From Chitinophaga barathri (lineage in GTDB: Bacteria > Bacteroidota > Bacteroidia > Chitinophagales > Chitinophagaceae): a DNA stretch of 64,000 nt. Position 1 is the stretch's first letter. Each line of letters begins with the position of its first letter. The notes under the pieces are model-generated. The model was not told the DNA's origin. It searched no databases and was given only the letters and a program-made list of their open reading frames with translations. The translations under genes were made by a program, and so were the position numbers. This document shows positions 1 through 9,542 of the stretch, one piece after another. The stretch is from the NCBI RefSeq assembly GCF_003807585.1, contig NZ_RMBX01000004.1, forward strand, positions 62,001 to 126,000, read 5' to 3'.

Positions 1-1
1 T

Positions 2-712
2 ACCGCTGAAGAAATTGAAGCGGCAGAGGATCGGCTGAATGAAATGAGCGATACTAAAAAAGAAACACTTTTTCACAACGCATTGCTGGGCCTGCCCGGC
101 AGCGACGACCGGTTTACACCCGAAGCGGTACTGGCGGCGCTCAACAAATATGCCCATATCGATGCTGATAAACTCCGGGAACATTTGTTCCACTTCCTCC
201 GCGAAGTAGTGCCAGTTGCGGAATCCCTGGGCCTGAGCCTCGCCATCCACCCGGACGATCCGCCGTATCCTTTGCTGGGACTGCCCCGCATCGTGAGCAC
301 GGAAGCGGATCTGGAGCAGATACTGCAAGCCGCTCCTTCGCCGGCGAATGGGTTGTGTTATTGCACCGGCTCGCTGGGCGTGCGCGCGGACAACGATCTG
401 CCCGGCATCATCCGCCGCCATGGTGACCGAATCCATTTCATTCACCTCCGCAATATCCGCCGCGATGAAAACGGTAATTTCTACGAAGCGGACCACCTCG
501 ATGGTAATGTGGACATGTACGCCGTAGTGTCCGAGCTGACCGAGTTGATGCGGCGAAGAAACATTTCCCTGCCCATGCGCCCCGATCACGGTCACCAGAT
601 GCTGGATGACCTGCAGAAACAAACGTACCCCGGATACAGCGCCATCGGGCGTTTGAAGGGGTTGGCGGAGATACGCGGGCTGGAGTACGGCATACTGCGG
701 CAACCGCGTTAA
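2..712 (+). CDS. uxuA: Mannonate dehydratase, C-terminal part (5' truncated by window)
   Basis: The reading frame is open to the first base of the window, so the start lies upstream; the ATG at 44 is internal. UxuA dehydrates D-mannonate to 2-keto-3-deoxygluconate in hexuronate catabolism, in the cytoplasm. The visible 236 codons carry family blocks that hold the metal and catalytic residues: LAIHPDDPP (His), GLCYCTGSLG (Cys), HFIHLRNI (His) and RPDHGHQM (Asp/His). These correspond to the manganese-ligating His/Cys/His/Asp set known for the family. The C-terminus with YPGYSAIGRLKGLAEIRGLE is typical and complete. The upstream operon partners are outside the window. A long inverted repeat starts 24 bases after the stop. 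Confidence 0.95.
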   Translation, partial: TAEEIEAAEDRLNEMSDTKKETLFHNALLGLPGSDDRFTPEAVLAALNKYAHIDADKLREHLFHFLREVVPVAESLGLSLAIHPDDPPYPLLGLPRIVSTEADLEQILQAAPSPANGLCYCTGSLGVRADNDLPGIIRRHGDRIHFIHLRNIRRDENGNFYEADHLDGNVDMYAVVSELTELMRRRNISLPMRPDHGHQMLDDLQKQTYPGYSAIGRLKGLAEIRGLEYGILRQPR

Positions 713-735
713 CTATACATGAATCAATTAATTCT

Positions 736-794
736 ATGTTTCAAAGCCGGAATTTCTGCTGATCTTTGCGGAAATCTGACCGGCTTTGAAACGT
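736..794 (+). promoter_or_regulatory. Long hairpin spanning the start of the MFS gene
   Basis: Bases 738-750 (GTTTCAAAGCCGG) are perfectly complementary to 780-792, extended by a G-U and an A-U pair at 736-737/793-794. Inside the loop, ATTTC (752-756) can pair with GAAAT (771-775). The right arm contains the presumed TTG start codon (786) of the transporter. No uninterrupted T-run follows, so it is a poor intrinsic terminator for uxuA. A structure that hides the start codon is the alternative. The repeat is seen directly; the function is inferred. Confidence 0.5.
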
Positions 795-1994
795 TCGACC
801 TACTTTTTCCTGATCCTCATACTCGGAAGCCTTACTGCCCTCGGCCCTTTTACGATAGACATGTATCTGCCCGGCTTCCGCGCCATTGCTGAAGATCTCC
901 ATACGGATGTATCCAGCGTAGGCCTCACTTTATCCAGTTATTTTATCGGCATCTCAGCGGGCCAGCTGCTATACGGCCCGCTGCTGGACAAATACGGCCG
1001 TAAAAAGCCGCTTTACCTTGGCCTGCTGCTGTACATCCTGGCTTCCATCGGCTGTGTGGTGACACAGAATATCGATCATTTTATCGTGCTGCGTTTTTTC
1101 CAGGCCATCGGCAGTTGCGCTGCTACAGTAGCTTCCATGGCTATGGTGCGCGACCTGTTCCCGGTGAGTGAGAACGCGAAAGTGTTTTCCCTGCTGATGC
1201 TGGTAGTGGGCGCATCGCCGATGATCGCTCCTACGGTGGGCGGTTATGTGACCAGCTCCGTTGGCTGGCACGCGGTGTTTATCATTCTCACGGTAATGGG
1301 TATACTGATGTTGCTGGCAACCATCTTCTGGCTGCCCAACAGTTTTAAACCGGATACTTCACTTTCGCTAAAGCCCGGCCCTATCATCCGTAATTTCTGG
1401 AAGGTGGCCATGGAGCCGCAGTTTTACACGTATACACTCACCGGGGCTATTGCTTTCTCGGCTTTGTTCGCTTATGTATCCGCTTCTCCCAAGGTATTTA
1501 TGGATGTGTATCATGTGAACGATAAAACGTACGGGTGGATATTTGCTGCTCTGTCTGTAGGTTTTATCGGTTCCAGCCAGGTGAATACCTTGTTGCTGAG
1601 GAAGTTCACCAGCGTACAGATATTGCCGGTGGCGCTGGCAGTCCAGTCTGTGGTGGGTTTGTTTTTTGTGTTGGGTGCTATGAACGGCTGGCTGGGCCTT
1701 TGGGCTACGCTGGTGTTATTGTTTGTACTGCTGTGCTGCCTTGGTTTTGTAAACCCTAACACTGCCGCGCTGGCGCTGGCGCCGTTTGAAAGGAACGCGG
1801 GCAGCGCTTCTTCTCTGCTGGGTGCTTTGCAGATGGGCGTCGGGGCACTGGCTTCGGTGTTCGTAAGCCTCGATGAAACGAACAGCGCTTTGCCGCTAGC
1901 TTTGGTGATGACGGCGGCGGCTGTTATTGCATTGGGCGTATTGCTGGTATGCCGGAGGGCTATCGGCCGCGTGAAACCTGCTGAAGCGGCCTGA
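786..1994 (+). CDS. MFS multidrug efflux transporter, Bcr/CflA family
   Basis: A 402-residue inner-membrane protein with about 12 hydrophobic segments, the normal length for Bcr/CflA drug:H+ antiporters. The N-terminus through GPFTIDMYLPGF is the family signature after helix 1. The loop between helices 2 and 3 has the MFS motif GPLLDKYGRKKP (about residues 63-74). Helix 5 carries the antiporter motif GASPMIAPTVGG (about 142-153). The start is a TTG at 786; no in-frame ATG exists before Met-26, which would remove helix 1, so TTG is the best choice. It lies in the right arm of a strong inverted repeat, which suggests translational control or a misjudged start. The substrate cannot be predicted; drugs or small metabolites are usual for the family. 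Confidence 0.88.
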   Translation: MKRSTYFFLILILGSLTALGPFTIDMYLPGFRAIAEDLHTDVSSVGLTLSSYFIGISAGQLLYGPLLDKYGRKKPLYLGLLLYILASIGCVVTQNIDHFIVLRFFQAIGSCAATVASMAMVRDLFPVSENAKVFSLLMLVVGASPMIAPTVGGYVTSSVGWHAVFIILTVMGILMLLATIFWLPNSFKPDTSLSLKPGPIIRNFWKVAMEPQFYTYTLTGAIAFSALFAYVSASPKVFMDVYHVNDKTYGWIFAALSVGFIGSSQVNTLLLRKFTSVQILPVALAVQSVVGLFFVLGAMNGWLGLWATLVLLFVLLCCLGFVNPNTAALALAPFERNAGSASSLLGALQMGVGALASVFVSLDETNSALPLALVMTAAAVIALGVLLVCRRAIGRVKPAEAA

Positions 1995-2108
1995 GCCCGT
2001 TTCACAGGAAGATTACGGCGTCCTGACATCTATCCTCAACTGGTGTGTGTTAATGGGCTGGGCGCAGTGGCGACCGGAACGTACGGCAAGCGCCATCGGG
2101 AAAAACAC

Positions 2109-3026
2109 CTAATCCTCCGCTTCAAACTCCTCCGCGCACAGCTGGCCGTTGCACGAACCAGCCGCGGTATGTCCACCCGCCGCGGCTACGGATACCTGGT
2201 GCAGTCTTTCATGGCTCACATCTCCCGCTGCAAATACGCCGGGCACGGTGGTTTCATGCATCGGGTTGATGATGACAGCGCCCGTCTCGCCCAACTGGCA
2301 GCCTAATTGTTTTGCGATTTCATTCCTGAATTCCAGTGCTTCCCCACGGTAATACGCCGCCGTTTTCTGAATGGAAGTGCCGTCTGCAAAAGAAATGCGG
2401 ATGCCGTTGTTTTCTTTCTGTATAGATGCCAGCGGGGTTTCTATGATGGAGAATCCTTTGCGTTGTAACTTTTCTGTTTGTTCTATGCTGAGGATAGAAG
2501 GGCCGTTGGTCAGGAAGGTAATGTTCTTGTTGAGCCGCGATACGATCTGCGCGAAATGCCATGCGGCATCGCCGTTTGCAATGATCGCCACAGGTTCGCC
2601 TTTCACTTCCCAGCCGTGGCAGTACGGGCAGTGGAACACAGCTTCGCCCCAAAGCTGCTGCATGCCTGTTACAGGAGGCAATACGTCTTTTACACCGGTG
2701 GTGATGATGATCTTTTTAACCTGTATATGCTCGCCGGTAGCGGTAGTAAGCAGGAAACCGCCGTTGTTTTTTTCGGCGGAAGCAACGGTAATTGAATGCA
2801 GTTCCACGGAAGGGTATGGTTTCAGCTGTTCCCTGGCGATGCGCAGGAGTTCCGCGGGTGGTTCGCCATCGCGGGTGAAGAAGTTGTGCGCGTGCGCGGC
2901 GGGTTTGTTGCGCGGCGCGCCATTATCAAATACGATCGTACGCCTGGCAAAACGGCCCAGCGTAAGGGCTGCCGCCAGTCCTGCGGATGAGCCGCCGATG
3001 ATGGCTACTTCATATGCTGTATTCAT
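2109..3026 (-). CDS. Thioredoxin-reductase-like NAD(P)/FAD-dependent oxidoreductase
   Basis: A 305-residue cytoplasmic flavoprotein. The N-terminal Rossmann motif is GGSSAGLAAALTLGR (about residues 11-25), and the C-terminal FAD motif is GVFAAGDVSHERLHQVSVA. The redox pair is in CPYCHGWE, not the CATCDG of true thioredoxin reductase. This places it in the GliT/TrxR-like disulfide oxidoreductase group often found as stand-alone enzymes. The region where NADPH would bind (IIANGDAAWHFAQ) lacks the usual glycine-rich GGGxSA pattern, so the electron donor or acceptor may differ. It follows the response-regulator gene on the same strand after 81 bases, so it may be co-transcribed or separated by a weak hairpin. 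It converges with the MFS gene. Confidence 0.85.
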   Translation of the reverse strand: MNTAYEVAIIGGSSAGLAAALTLGRFARRTIVFDNGAPRNKPAAHAHNFFTRDGEPPAELLRIAREQLKPYPSVELHSITVASAEKNNGGFLLTTATGEHIQVKKIIITTGVKDVLPPVTGMQQLWGEAVFHCPYCHGWEVKGEPVAIIANGDAAWHFAQIVSRLNKNITFLTNGPSILSIEQTEKLQRKGFSIIETPLASIQKENNGIRISFADGTSIQKTAAYYRGEALEFRNEIAKQLGCQLGETGAVIINPMHETTVPGVFAAGDVSHERLHQVSVAAAGGHTAAGSCNGQLCAEEFEAED

Positions 3027-3070
3027 CGGGTAAAGGTAGGCCGATGAGACTTCTGATATCTTGTGCAGAT

Positions 3071-3094
3071 AAAGGGAAGAGTTGCACTTTTCCC
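3071..3094 (-). terminator. Weak terminator-like hairpin after the response regulator
   Basis: On the minus strand, GGGAAAAG (3094-3087) can pair with CTCTTCCC (3081-3074) with one A-C mismatch and a TGCAA loop, followed by only three T residues. It sits between the response regulator and the downstream flavoprotein gene. It may reduce rather than stop read-through. Confidence 0.3.
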
Positions 3095-3107
3095 GGATTG
3101 CCTAAGA

Positions 3108-5036
3108 TCAGGATATGTGTTCTTTCCTGATCCCCAGTTTTTTCATCTTCGAATTAAGCGTGGTAGGCGGCACATTCAGCAGTTCCGCCGCTCCGCCCAT
3201 GCCCCAGATGCGCCCGTTGCATTTTTTGAGTACGGATACTATATGGTCCCGCTCGTTTTCATGAATGGTTTTAATACGTTCTTCGCCCGTGGGTTCCGCG
3301 CCTGCACCTTTGCGTTGCAACGAAGGAATGGCGACTTCTTCAATAACATTGCCGCGCGCCAGCAGGATGCTCCGTTCTACCAGGTGTTCCAGTTCCCTGA
3401 TATTGCCCGGCCAGTTGTATTCCATCATGATACGGAGCGCTTTGTCTGAAAGGCCTGTGATGCGTTTGCCGGTTTTGCGGTTGAAGTATTGCAGGAAGTG
3501 GGAGACGAGCGCCGGGATGTCTTCTTTTCTTTCCCGCAACGGCGGAATGGTGATGGGAAATACATTAAGCCGGTAATACAGATCAAGCCGGAAGCGGCCT
3601 TCGGCTACTTCTTTTTCCAGGTTCCGGTTGGTGGCCGCAATGATGCGGATATTGATGCGGATGGGCGCACGGCTGCCGATGCGCTCCACTTCTTTTTCCT
3701 GCAGCACGCGTAACAATTTCGCCTGTAGCTCTACCGGCATTTCGCCGATCTCGTCCAGGAATACAGTGCCCTCATGAGCCTGTTCGAACTTCCCGATACG
3801 CCTGTCTGAAGCGCCGGTGAATGCGCCTTTTTCATGACCGAACAATTCCGATTCGATCAGTGTGGCGGGAAGTGCGGCGCAGTTCACTTTGATGAGCGGT
3901 TTGTGTTTCCTGGGAGACAGCTGGTGGATGCAATCCGCGATCCTTTCCTTGCCGGTGCCGCTTTCGCCAAGGATGAGGATGGAGGTGTCCAGCGGCGCTA
4001 CCTGTGTGATATTGTCGAATACATTTAATAAAAGATGGCTGCTGCCGATGATGTCTCCAAAGCCGGGGGAATGGGCGGCGGGCCGTAAAGGAGTGATCAC
4101 GGCGGGATCGGCGGATGGGAAGTGGGTAAGATGCTCCACTACCTGCGTGAGCGCGGGAGCAAGCCGGTCGAATAAAGCGATATGGCCCGCATTGTACGCG
4201 TCGGGGCGGCGGGAATAAAAATGAAAATAAAAATGATCGCCGTTGCTGAGCGGCACGGGATATACCATATGGCTCGCCATCTTAAAACTTTCAGCCACGA
4301 GCCTGTGCAGGCCCGGTGTTTTCGCCAGCCGGCCGAAATGCTCTTCATTGTAAAATACCGCATTGACAGTTTTTTCCATGCCGGCGTGGAGCAGGTTGAG
4401 CACAGGTTCCTGTAAGCCCGTGATCGTTGCCAGTTCGCGCAGGCCGATCTGCTGGTATTCATCAAAACCGATCCGCAGGAAATCTTTGCCATGTATGGTG
4501 GTGCCGTCTTTGAGGCGCATGACCGCGGAAAAATATTCGAAAGGAATAAAGGCCTGCAATGCAATGGCGGTTTGCAGTAGCTTCTGGTCGCGGCTTACGA
4601 GGCTTTCCCTGATCATGTCCAGCCGTTTGTACAGCATGGATTCTTTCCGCAGGCTCGATTCCAGGCTGTTTTCGTGCCGGTAACGGGCTATCTCCAGCGT
4701 GACGAGCAGGTCTTTTTCACGGAAGGGTTTTACCAGGAAGCCATAGGGCTGGGTGGCTTTTGCGGCTGCCAGTACGTCCTGGCTGGAGTTTGCGCTCAGG
4801 TATACGAACGCGATATGTTCTTCACGCAGCTGCCGGGCGAGGTCTATACCGGTATGTTTTCCCTTGAGGAATATGTCCAGCAGTACGAGGCCGGGTTTTT
4901 CCTTTTCGATCAGTTCCACCGCCTGTGGTACGGAGCGGGCAATTCCGCATACTGTATAACCGGCTTTTTCAAGCATCAGCCGGAGGTCGTGAGCTTCTAC
5001 GAACTGATCTTCCACGATCAGTACTTTGTCATTCAT
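3108..5036 (-). CDS. Sigma-54-dependent response regulator (REC-GAF-like-AAA+-Fis HTH)
   Basis: A 642-residue transcription activator. The receiver domain (1-120) has the acidic pair E9/D10, phosphoacceptor D54 in VLLDIF, switch S81 and K103 in LVKPF. A GAF-like sensory region follows (about 140-310). The AAA+ sigma-54 activator domain (about 330-560) shows Walker A GESGTGKE, the sigma-54 contact loop GAFTGA, Walker [11 protein letters not shown] and the R-finger region [14 protein letters not shown] Fis-type helix-turn-helix ends the protein ([16 protein letters not shown]). The start overlaps the kinase stop by 8 bases, so the two are translationally coupled and form a pair. An extra GAF-like domain between receiver and ATPase is less common than the plain NtrC layout. 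It should activate -24/-12 promoters once phosphorylated. Confidence 0.95.
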   Translation of the reverse strand: MNDKVLIVEDQFVEAHDLRLMLEKAGYTVCGIARSVPQAVELIEKEKPGLVLLDIFLKGKHTGIDLARQLREEHIAFVYLSANSSQDVLAAAKATQPYGFLVKPFREKDLLVTLEIARYRHENSLESSLRKESMLYKRLDMIRESLVSRDQKLLQTAIALQAFIPFEYFSAVMRLKDGTTIHGKDFLRIGFDEYQQIGLRELATITGLQEPVLNLLHAGMEKTVNAVFYNEEHFGRLAKTPGLHRLVAESFKMASHMVYPVPLSNGDHFYFHFYSRRPDAYNAGHIALFDRLAPALTQVVEHLTHFPSADPAVITPLRPAAHSPGFGDIIGSSHLLLNVFDNITQVAPLDTSILILGESGTGKERIADCIHQLSPRKHKPLIKVNCAALPATLIESELFGHEKGAFTGASDRRIGKFEQAHEGTVFLDEIGEMPVELQAKLLRVLQEKEVERIGSRAPIRINIRIIAATNRNLEKEVAEGRFRLDLYYRLNVFPITIPPLRERKEDIPALVSHFLQYFNRKTGKRITGLSDKALRIMMEYNWPGNIRELEHLVERSILLARGNVIEEVAIPSLQRKGAGAEPTGEERIKTIHENERDHIVSVLKKCNGRIWGMGGAAELLNVPPTTLNSKMKKLGIRKEHIS

Positions 5037-8000
5037 ACTGGAGATTTTCTGGTGTTGAAAAAGTTAAAAGAGGATTAGGATCGTCTTCATAATCAAAGGC
5101 GACTGAAATATGCGTGCCCTGCCTGCCGTGAAGGCTGAAATGCCCGCCGAGGTCTTCGCTGAGGCCCTGCATGAGGCTCATGCCAAGCGAGCTGCTTTTC
5201 AGGTGATCGAAATCGGGAGGTAGCCCCACGCCATCGTCCGCAATAGTGAGCACTGCGCATCCACCCGCTTGTCTTTCGAGTTTTACGCTGATGGCGCCGT
5301 CCCTTTTTTGCGGGAAGGCGTATTTGATGCTGTTGGTAATAGCCTCGTTCAGGATGAGGCCCAGGGGCACGGCACGCGATACGTCCATTTTGATATTGGC
5401 CACCTGGAGGTCGAAGCGGATGTTCTGCGAAGTGTCGAAACAATCCATGAGATATTCCGCCAGTTCGTGGATGTATTGCGGCATGTCTATCATCGCCACG
5501 TCATCTGTCTGGTACAGTTTTTTATGAATGAGGGAGATGGCCTGCACGCGGTGCTGGCTGTCCCGTATCGCACCGAGGGCGGCGTCCTGCAGGTAGGCGC
5601 TCTGGCTGTTCAGCAGGCTCATCACGATTTGCAGGTTGTTTTTCACGCGGTGGTGGATCTCTTTCAGCAGCCATTCCTTTTCGCTTACAAGATGTTGCAG
5701 CGATACGTTCTGCTGGTTGATCTCTTTTTGCTTTGCTTCCAGTCTTTTATTGCTGCGTCTTTTCATCTGGTAGCTGTAATACAGCAGCCCCAGGATCACG
5801 AGCAGCAGGCCGACGCCGCCGTATGTCGCTTTGCGGTGTATTTTTTCCTGGGCCAGCATCCGTTCCTGGCTTTCCTGGAGTTCTTTTTGTTTGGCCAGCA
5901 GTTGAATGTTCAGTTTCAGCTCCTGGTCCTTCCGGTCGGCTTCTGTCTCTATCTGTTTGCGTTTCAGCAATGCCTGCTCCAGTTGTGATTTGTCCAGGAT
6001 GCCCTGGCGGGTGAGCAGCAGGATGTCCTGTTCCTTCAGCAGGATGTCTTTTTCTTTCAGCACCAGGTCCTGGTCCTTTTTTTCCGTTTCGTACTGGATC
6101 TGCAGTTCATGTATCTGGCGGCTGGTAAGGCTGTTGAAGATAGAATCGTTGAAGGATTTGTATTGCTGGTAATGCTGAATGGCAGAAAGCAGGTCCCCGC
6201 GGGCGGAATCTGAGCGGAAGAGCAGCAAGTGCACGTCTTTGGCGGAAGCTACGGAAGCAATGTCCGCCGTATACCGCAGCGATTTTTTCAGATGATAATC
6301 CGCCCGCATGAATTCGCCTCTTTCGAGATAAAATTTCCCGATGTTGTAATGCATTTCAGTATATACTTTATCGGACATCCTTATCCTTTCGGCATTAGAA
6401 GCATTTTCGAGAAAATATTTTTCGGCAAGATCATACCGGCCCAAGGTGTTGTAGCATATAGCAAGGGCATTGTGCATGCTGGCCTTTGAATAAAAGGTTT
6501 GCGGCGGGAATTGCCTGAACATCTGCAATAGGAGCGCCAGTGCTTCTTTTGCCTTCCCGTTTTTAACCATTTCCTGCGCCAGTTTGCTCTGGATGATATA
6601 GTCAAAGTCCGCTGGCGGATGATGATCCACGGCATCCAACGCATGCTGGTACCATACAATACTTTTGGCAGGCTGGCCCAGGTTGGCATAAATGTCACCG
6701 ACTTTTTCATAGAGCGAGTGGATGTTTTCGGGGTTTTTGCCGCCTTCCTGCAAGCGGATGCTTTTGAGCGAATGTTCCAGCGCCATGTTCAGGCTGCCAC
6801 GGCTCCGGTAAATGATGCTCAGGTAATTGTGCAATCTGAAAGCAATAGGGTTTTCCGGGTCGGGGTATTTTTGTTGTAAGTCCAGCAGTATTTTTTCCGC
6901 CGGCTCAGGCCGGCCGTCATCCATCAGGTAATACGCGTGGTACAGTGTGGCATTTATCTCGAGTATTTTATCTTTTGAAAGAATGGCCAGCTTGGCGCTT
7001 TGCAGGTAGGCGTTGGCAATAGTGCCCAGGTTCACGCGCTGGCGGCGTACGGTGTTGCCAATGGAGTACCAGGCGAGCGCCTGGCCATGGTTGTCATTCC
7101 TGTTCCGAAGATCGGTGATCACCTTCCCGAAGATGGCGAGCCCTTCGGCCAGATTGCCCATCATCAAAGCAGCACGTCCCATTTCCAGCCGGGCGGCGTG
7201 CCGGCACGAATCCTGCGGGAGGTACTCCGCTATAGCTGCCGCTTCGGCGAAATATACACTTGCGACCTGCAACCGTCCCAGGTCGTATGCGGGGAAATCG
7301 CTCAGGTATTCGCGGCCCAGCGCCATTAGTTTCTGATATCTCTCCATACCCGGCAATCCGCGTACCTGTTTGTCGGTATATTCCTTTTTCATGTCCAGCG
7401 CTTTCAGGATGCGGGTGCAGGCCTCTATGCCTTCTTTATGCTGTTGGGCCTGGTAAATAACCAAAGCTTCCATAGTGGAACGGTATGCGCTGTCCGGCCA
7501 GCCCTGCTGAAGATAATAACCGCTCAGTTTGTTGAGTATCTCCGCTTTCCAGTCGCCGCTGATCTCCGGCAGCAGCAGGCTGGCTTCTGTAAATTGTTTG
7601 GCTTTGCAATGAATGCAGGCCAGCATGTAAAGATTTTTTTCGAGCGGTTCCTTTAGGTTCAGCTGCCTGGCCACAATGATAGCCTGCCGTGTATAATGAA
7701 AGGCGGAATCCAGATCCGTTTGTTCCGCTCCGGGCCTTGTATAATAAACATAACCGAGCGTGTGCAGGGCATGTGCTTTGGCAGCGCCTTCCAGTACCTG
7801 GAGATGGGCGTTGGCGCCGGTCAGGGTGCCGCCTTCAAAATAGGCTCTGGTAACAATGTTGCTGGCGTCTTCATAATCCTCCCGGAACCCGTTCTTTTTG
7901 GCGATGGCCATAGCCTGCCTGCCATACAGTATTGCACTGTCCAGGTCGTAGCCGAATTCTCCCGGCTTGTATACATAATGAAAAGCAGTATTGATCAGCA

Positions 8001-8355
8001 GTACCACCTGGCTGGAAGGAGGAAGGCCCGGTATCAATTGAATGGCGCGGCGTACGTCTCCTCTCTCCAGGTAAAGATTGCCGGTTATCGCGCGGCATCG
8101 GAGCGCATCTTCTGTGCGGCCCAGCCTGATACTGAGTGCCTCGGCAGCAGTGATAAAATACGCTGCGCTGTCCAGGTCCCGCGGGTTTTCATCAGGCAGA
8201 TAGAGATAATGGCGGGCCAGTTCTTCCAGCAACTGGATACGCGTACTGTCTTCAGCGGTCAGCGCCAGTTTTTTTCGCATTTCCGCAGGCCCCTGGGAGG
8301 AGGCGGTGAGGAAAGACAGGATAAAGAGTACTGTGATCAGCCAGGCGCGCCACAT
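5029..8355 (-). CDS. TPR-sensor histidine kinase, HisKA_2 type
   Basis: An 1108-residue membrane kinase. A signal peptide (1-21) leads into a very long helical TPR-like region (about 30-740), presumably periplasmic. A Gln/Glu/Lys-rich coiled coil comes next (about 750-845), then one membrane helix ([19 protein letters not shown], about 850-868). The cytoplasmic part has [14 protein letters not shown] with phosphoacceptor His at 901/902, typical of HisKA_2, and an HATPase domain with N box [12 protein letters not shown] and G boxes ADDGVGLP and SLGMSLM. HisKA_2 kinases normally pair with simple or stress-type regulators; here the partner is a sigma-54 activator, overlapping by 8 bases. The signal sensed is unknown. 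The TPR array suggests a protein or peptide ligand, which is inference. Confidence 0.93.
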   Translation of the reverse strand: MWRAWLITVLFILSFLTASSQGPAEMRKKLALTAEDSTRIQLLEELARHYLYLPDENPRDLDSAAYFITAAEALSIRLGRTEDALRCRAITGNLYLERGDVRRAIQLIPGLPPSSQVVLLINTAFHYVYKPGEFGYDLDSAILYGRQAMAIAKKNGFREDYEDASNIVTRAYFEGGTLTGANAHLQVLEGAAKAHALHTLGYVYYTRPGAEQTDLDSAFHYTRQAIIVARQLNLKEPLEKNLYMLACIHCKAKQFTEASLLLPEISGDWKAEILNKLSGYYLQQGWPDSAYRSTMEALVIYQAQQHKEGIEACTRILKALDMKKEYTDKQVRGLPGMERYQKLMALGREYLSDFPAYDLGRLQVASVYFAEAAAIAEYLPQDSCRHAARLEMGRAALMMGNLAEGLAIFGKVITDLRNRNDNHGQALAWYSIGNTVRRQRVNLGTIANAYLQSAKLAILSKDKILEINATLYHAYYLMDDGRPEPAEKILLDLQQKYPDPENPIAFRLHNYLSIIYRSRGSLNMALEHSLKSIRLQEGGKNPENIHSLYEKVGDIYANLGQPAKSIVWYQHALDAVDHHPPADFDYIIQSKLAQEMVKNGKAKEALALLLQMFRQFPPQTFYSKASMHNALAICYNTLGRYDLAEKYFLENASNAERIRMSDKVYTEMHYNIGKFYLERGEFMRADYHLKKSLRYTADIASVASAKDVHLLLFRSDSARGDLLSAIQHYQQYKSFNDSIFNSLTSRQIHELQIQYETEKKDQDLVLKEKDILLKEQDILLLTRQGILDKSQLEQALLKRKQIETEADRKDQELKLNIQLLAKQKELQESQERMLAQEKIHRKATYGGVGLLLVILGLLYYSYQMKRRSNKRLEAKQKEINQQNVSLQHLVSEKEWLLKEIHHRVKNNLQIVMSLLNSQSAYLQDAALGAIRDSQHRVQAISLIHKKLYQTDDVAMIDMPQYIHELAEYLMDCFDTSQNIRFDLQVANIKMDVSRAVPLGLILNEAITNSIKYAFPQKRDGAISVKLERQAGGCAVLTIADDGVGLPPDFDHLKSSSLGMSLMQGLSEDLGGHFSLHGRQGTHISVAFDYEDDPNPLLTFSTPENLQYE

Positions 8356-8654
8356 ATAGGGTGATTTTGGTTTTTAAACGGGCATAAAGCGGGCCATTTA
8401 CCGGGCAAACCGCTTGCCGCGTACACACACCCGCGTGAAGTGCTTCAATGTCAACAGAACCGGATTGCTGGTGATGATGGGGCCGGGGATCAAAATGATC
8501 TGCCGGTTGTAAATCTACTACTTTATTTCGTTGCGCGGATAGTTGCCGCAACGGCATATCGTTGCTACCAGGGAAAGAACCCCCTTTAAATGACTGGCAT
8601 CTAGGTAATTACAGGAATGGCACCTGTTTGGAATTGAACAGCGAAAGCAGCAAC
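8356..8654. other. Divergent intergenic region, kinase / hydrolase
   Basis: 299 bases between the kinase start and the ATG of the alpha/beta hydrolase. I see no gene here; the minus-strand ORF of about 101 codons across it runs into the kinase gene in another frame and has no family features. The only site of note is TGGCAC-N4-TTGG at 8618-8631, a weak resemblance to a sigma-54 -24/-12 element. It is one base short and lacks the -12 GC, so I do not call it a promoter. Confidence 0.4.
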
Positions 8655-9425
8655 ATGAAAACGATCGTATTCCTGACGGGGGCATTCGTCAGCAGCCATT
8701 GCTGGGATCCCTGGCGGGCCTTTTTTGAACAAAAGGGATATCATTGTATCGCCCCGCCCTGGCCGCACAAAGATGCACCCGCACTGGTGCTGCGCAGCAG
8801 GCAGCCGGATGCGGCCGTTGCGTCCATAAGGCTGGCAGACCTGGTGAATTATTTTACCGACTTTATCACCCAACTGCCCGAAAAACCAATATTGATCGGG
8901 CATTCGCTGGGTGGGCTGCTGGTGCAACTGCTTTTGCAGAAAGACCTGGCGGTGGCGGGCGTGGCCATTCATTCGGTGCCACCCGCCGGCGTGATATCTT
9001 TTAAATGGTCCTTTCTCCGCTCTACCTGGGGGCCGCTGGGTTTTTTTACTTCCGCTTCCGAATCTTTTATGATGAGTTTCCCGCAATGGCAATATGCTTT
9101 CGCCAATGGTATGCCGCTGGCGGAGCAAAAGGCCGGGTATGAAAAATTTGCGATCCCCGAGTCCAAACGTGCGCTGCGGGACGGGCTCACCAGCGTGGCG
9201 AAAGTGGATTACAAAAGGCCGCATGCCCCGCTGCTGTTCCTGGCCGGTAGTACCGACCATATCTTGCCCGCTTCACTCAACTATTCCAACTTTAAAAAAT
9301 ACGCAGGGTATCCATCCGTAACGGATTATAAGCTGTTTGAAAACAGGAATCATTTTGTGCTGGGCCAGCCCTCGTGGATCGAAGATGCGAATTTTATTGC
9401 GCAGTGGCTGGGCAGGCATGTATAG
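8655..9425 (+). CDS. Alpha/beta hydrolase
   Basis: 256 residues from the ATG at 8655; an upstream in-frame TTG at 8562 would add 31 residues with no homology-like features. The fold is seen in the N-terminal strand KTIVFLTGAFVSSHCWDPWR, the nucleophile elbow IGHSLGGLLVQ (Ser about residue 89), the acid in LFLAGSTDHILP and the catalytic His in ENRNHFVLG. No signal peptide is present, so it should be cytoplasmic. It could be an esterase, a lactonase or a similar enzyme; the substrate is not predictable. It is transcribed divergently from the kinase/sigma-54 regulator pair and could be one of their targets. Confidence 0.88.
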   Translation: MKTIVFLTGAFVSSHCWDPWRAFFEQKGYHCIAPPWPHKDAPALVLRSRQPDAAVASIRLADLVNYFTDFITQLPEKPILIGHSLGGLLVQLLLQKDLAVAGVAIHSVPPAGVISFKWSFLRSTWGPLGFFTSASESFMMSFPQWQYAFANGMPLAEQKAGYEKFAIPESKRALRDGLTSVAKVDYKRPHAPLLFLAGSTDHILPASLNYSNFKKYAGYPSVTDYKLFENRNHFVLGQPSWIEDANFIAQWLGRHV

Positions 9426-9502
9426 GTTATCTCATTGACAGTGCGTCAGTTGTGATTAATAACATCATCCGCACGGGTATTCATCTTCCGGTTTTTTTCA
9501 GC

Positions 9503-9510
9503 TAATTTTG
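9503..9510 (+). promoter_or_regulatory. Possible -7 promoter box for the YihY gene
   Basis: TAATTTTG fully matches the Bacteroidota -7 consensus TAnnTTTG, 32 bases before the ATG at 9543. There is no TTG at the expected -33 distance, so the call is weak. Confidence 0.3.
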
Positions 9511-9542
9511 GCCGGGCCTGGTATTTGCCGGGCAAGGAGCAT

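Noticed and set aside
8252..8557. 101-codon minus-strand ORF upstream of the kinase
   Set aside because: It overlaps the kinase start in another frame and has no recognisable domain, signal peptide or start context.
8618..8632. Sigma-54 promoter before the alpha/beta hydrolase
   Set aside because: TGGCAC is good, but the spacing to TTGG is one base short and the -12 GC is missing, so it is not called as a promoter feature.
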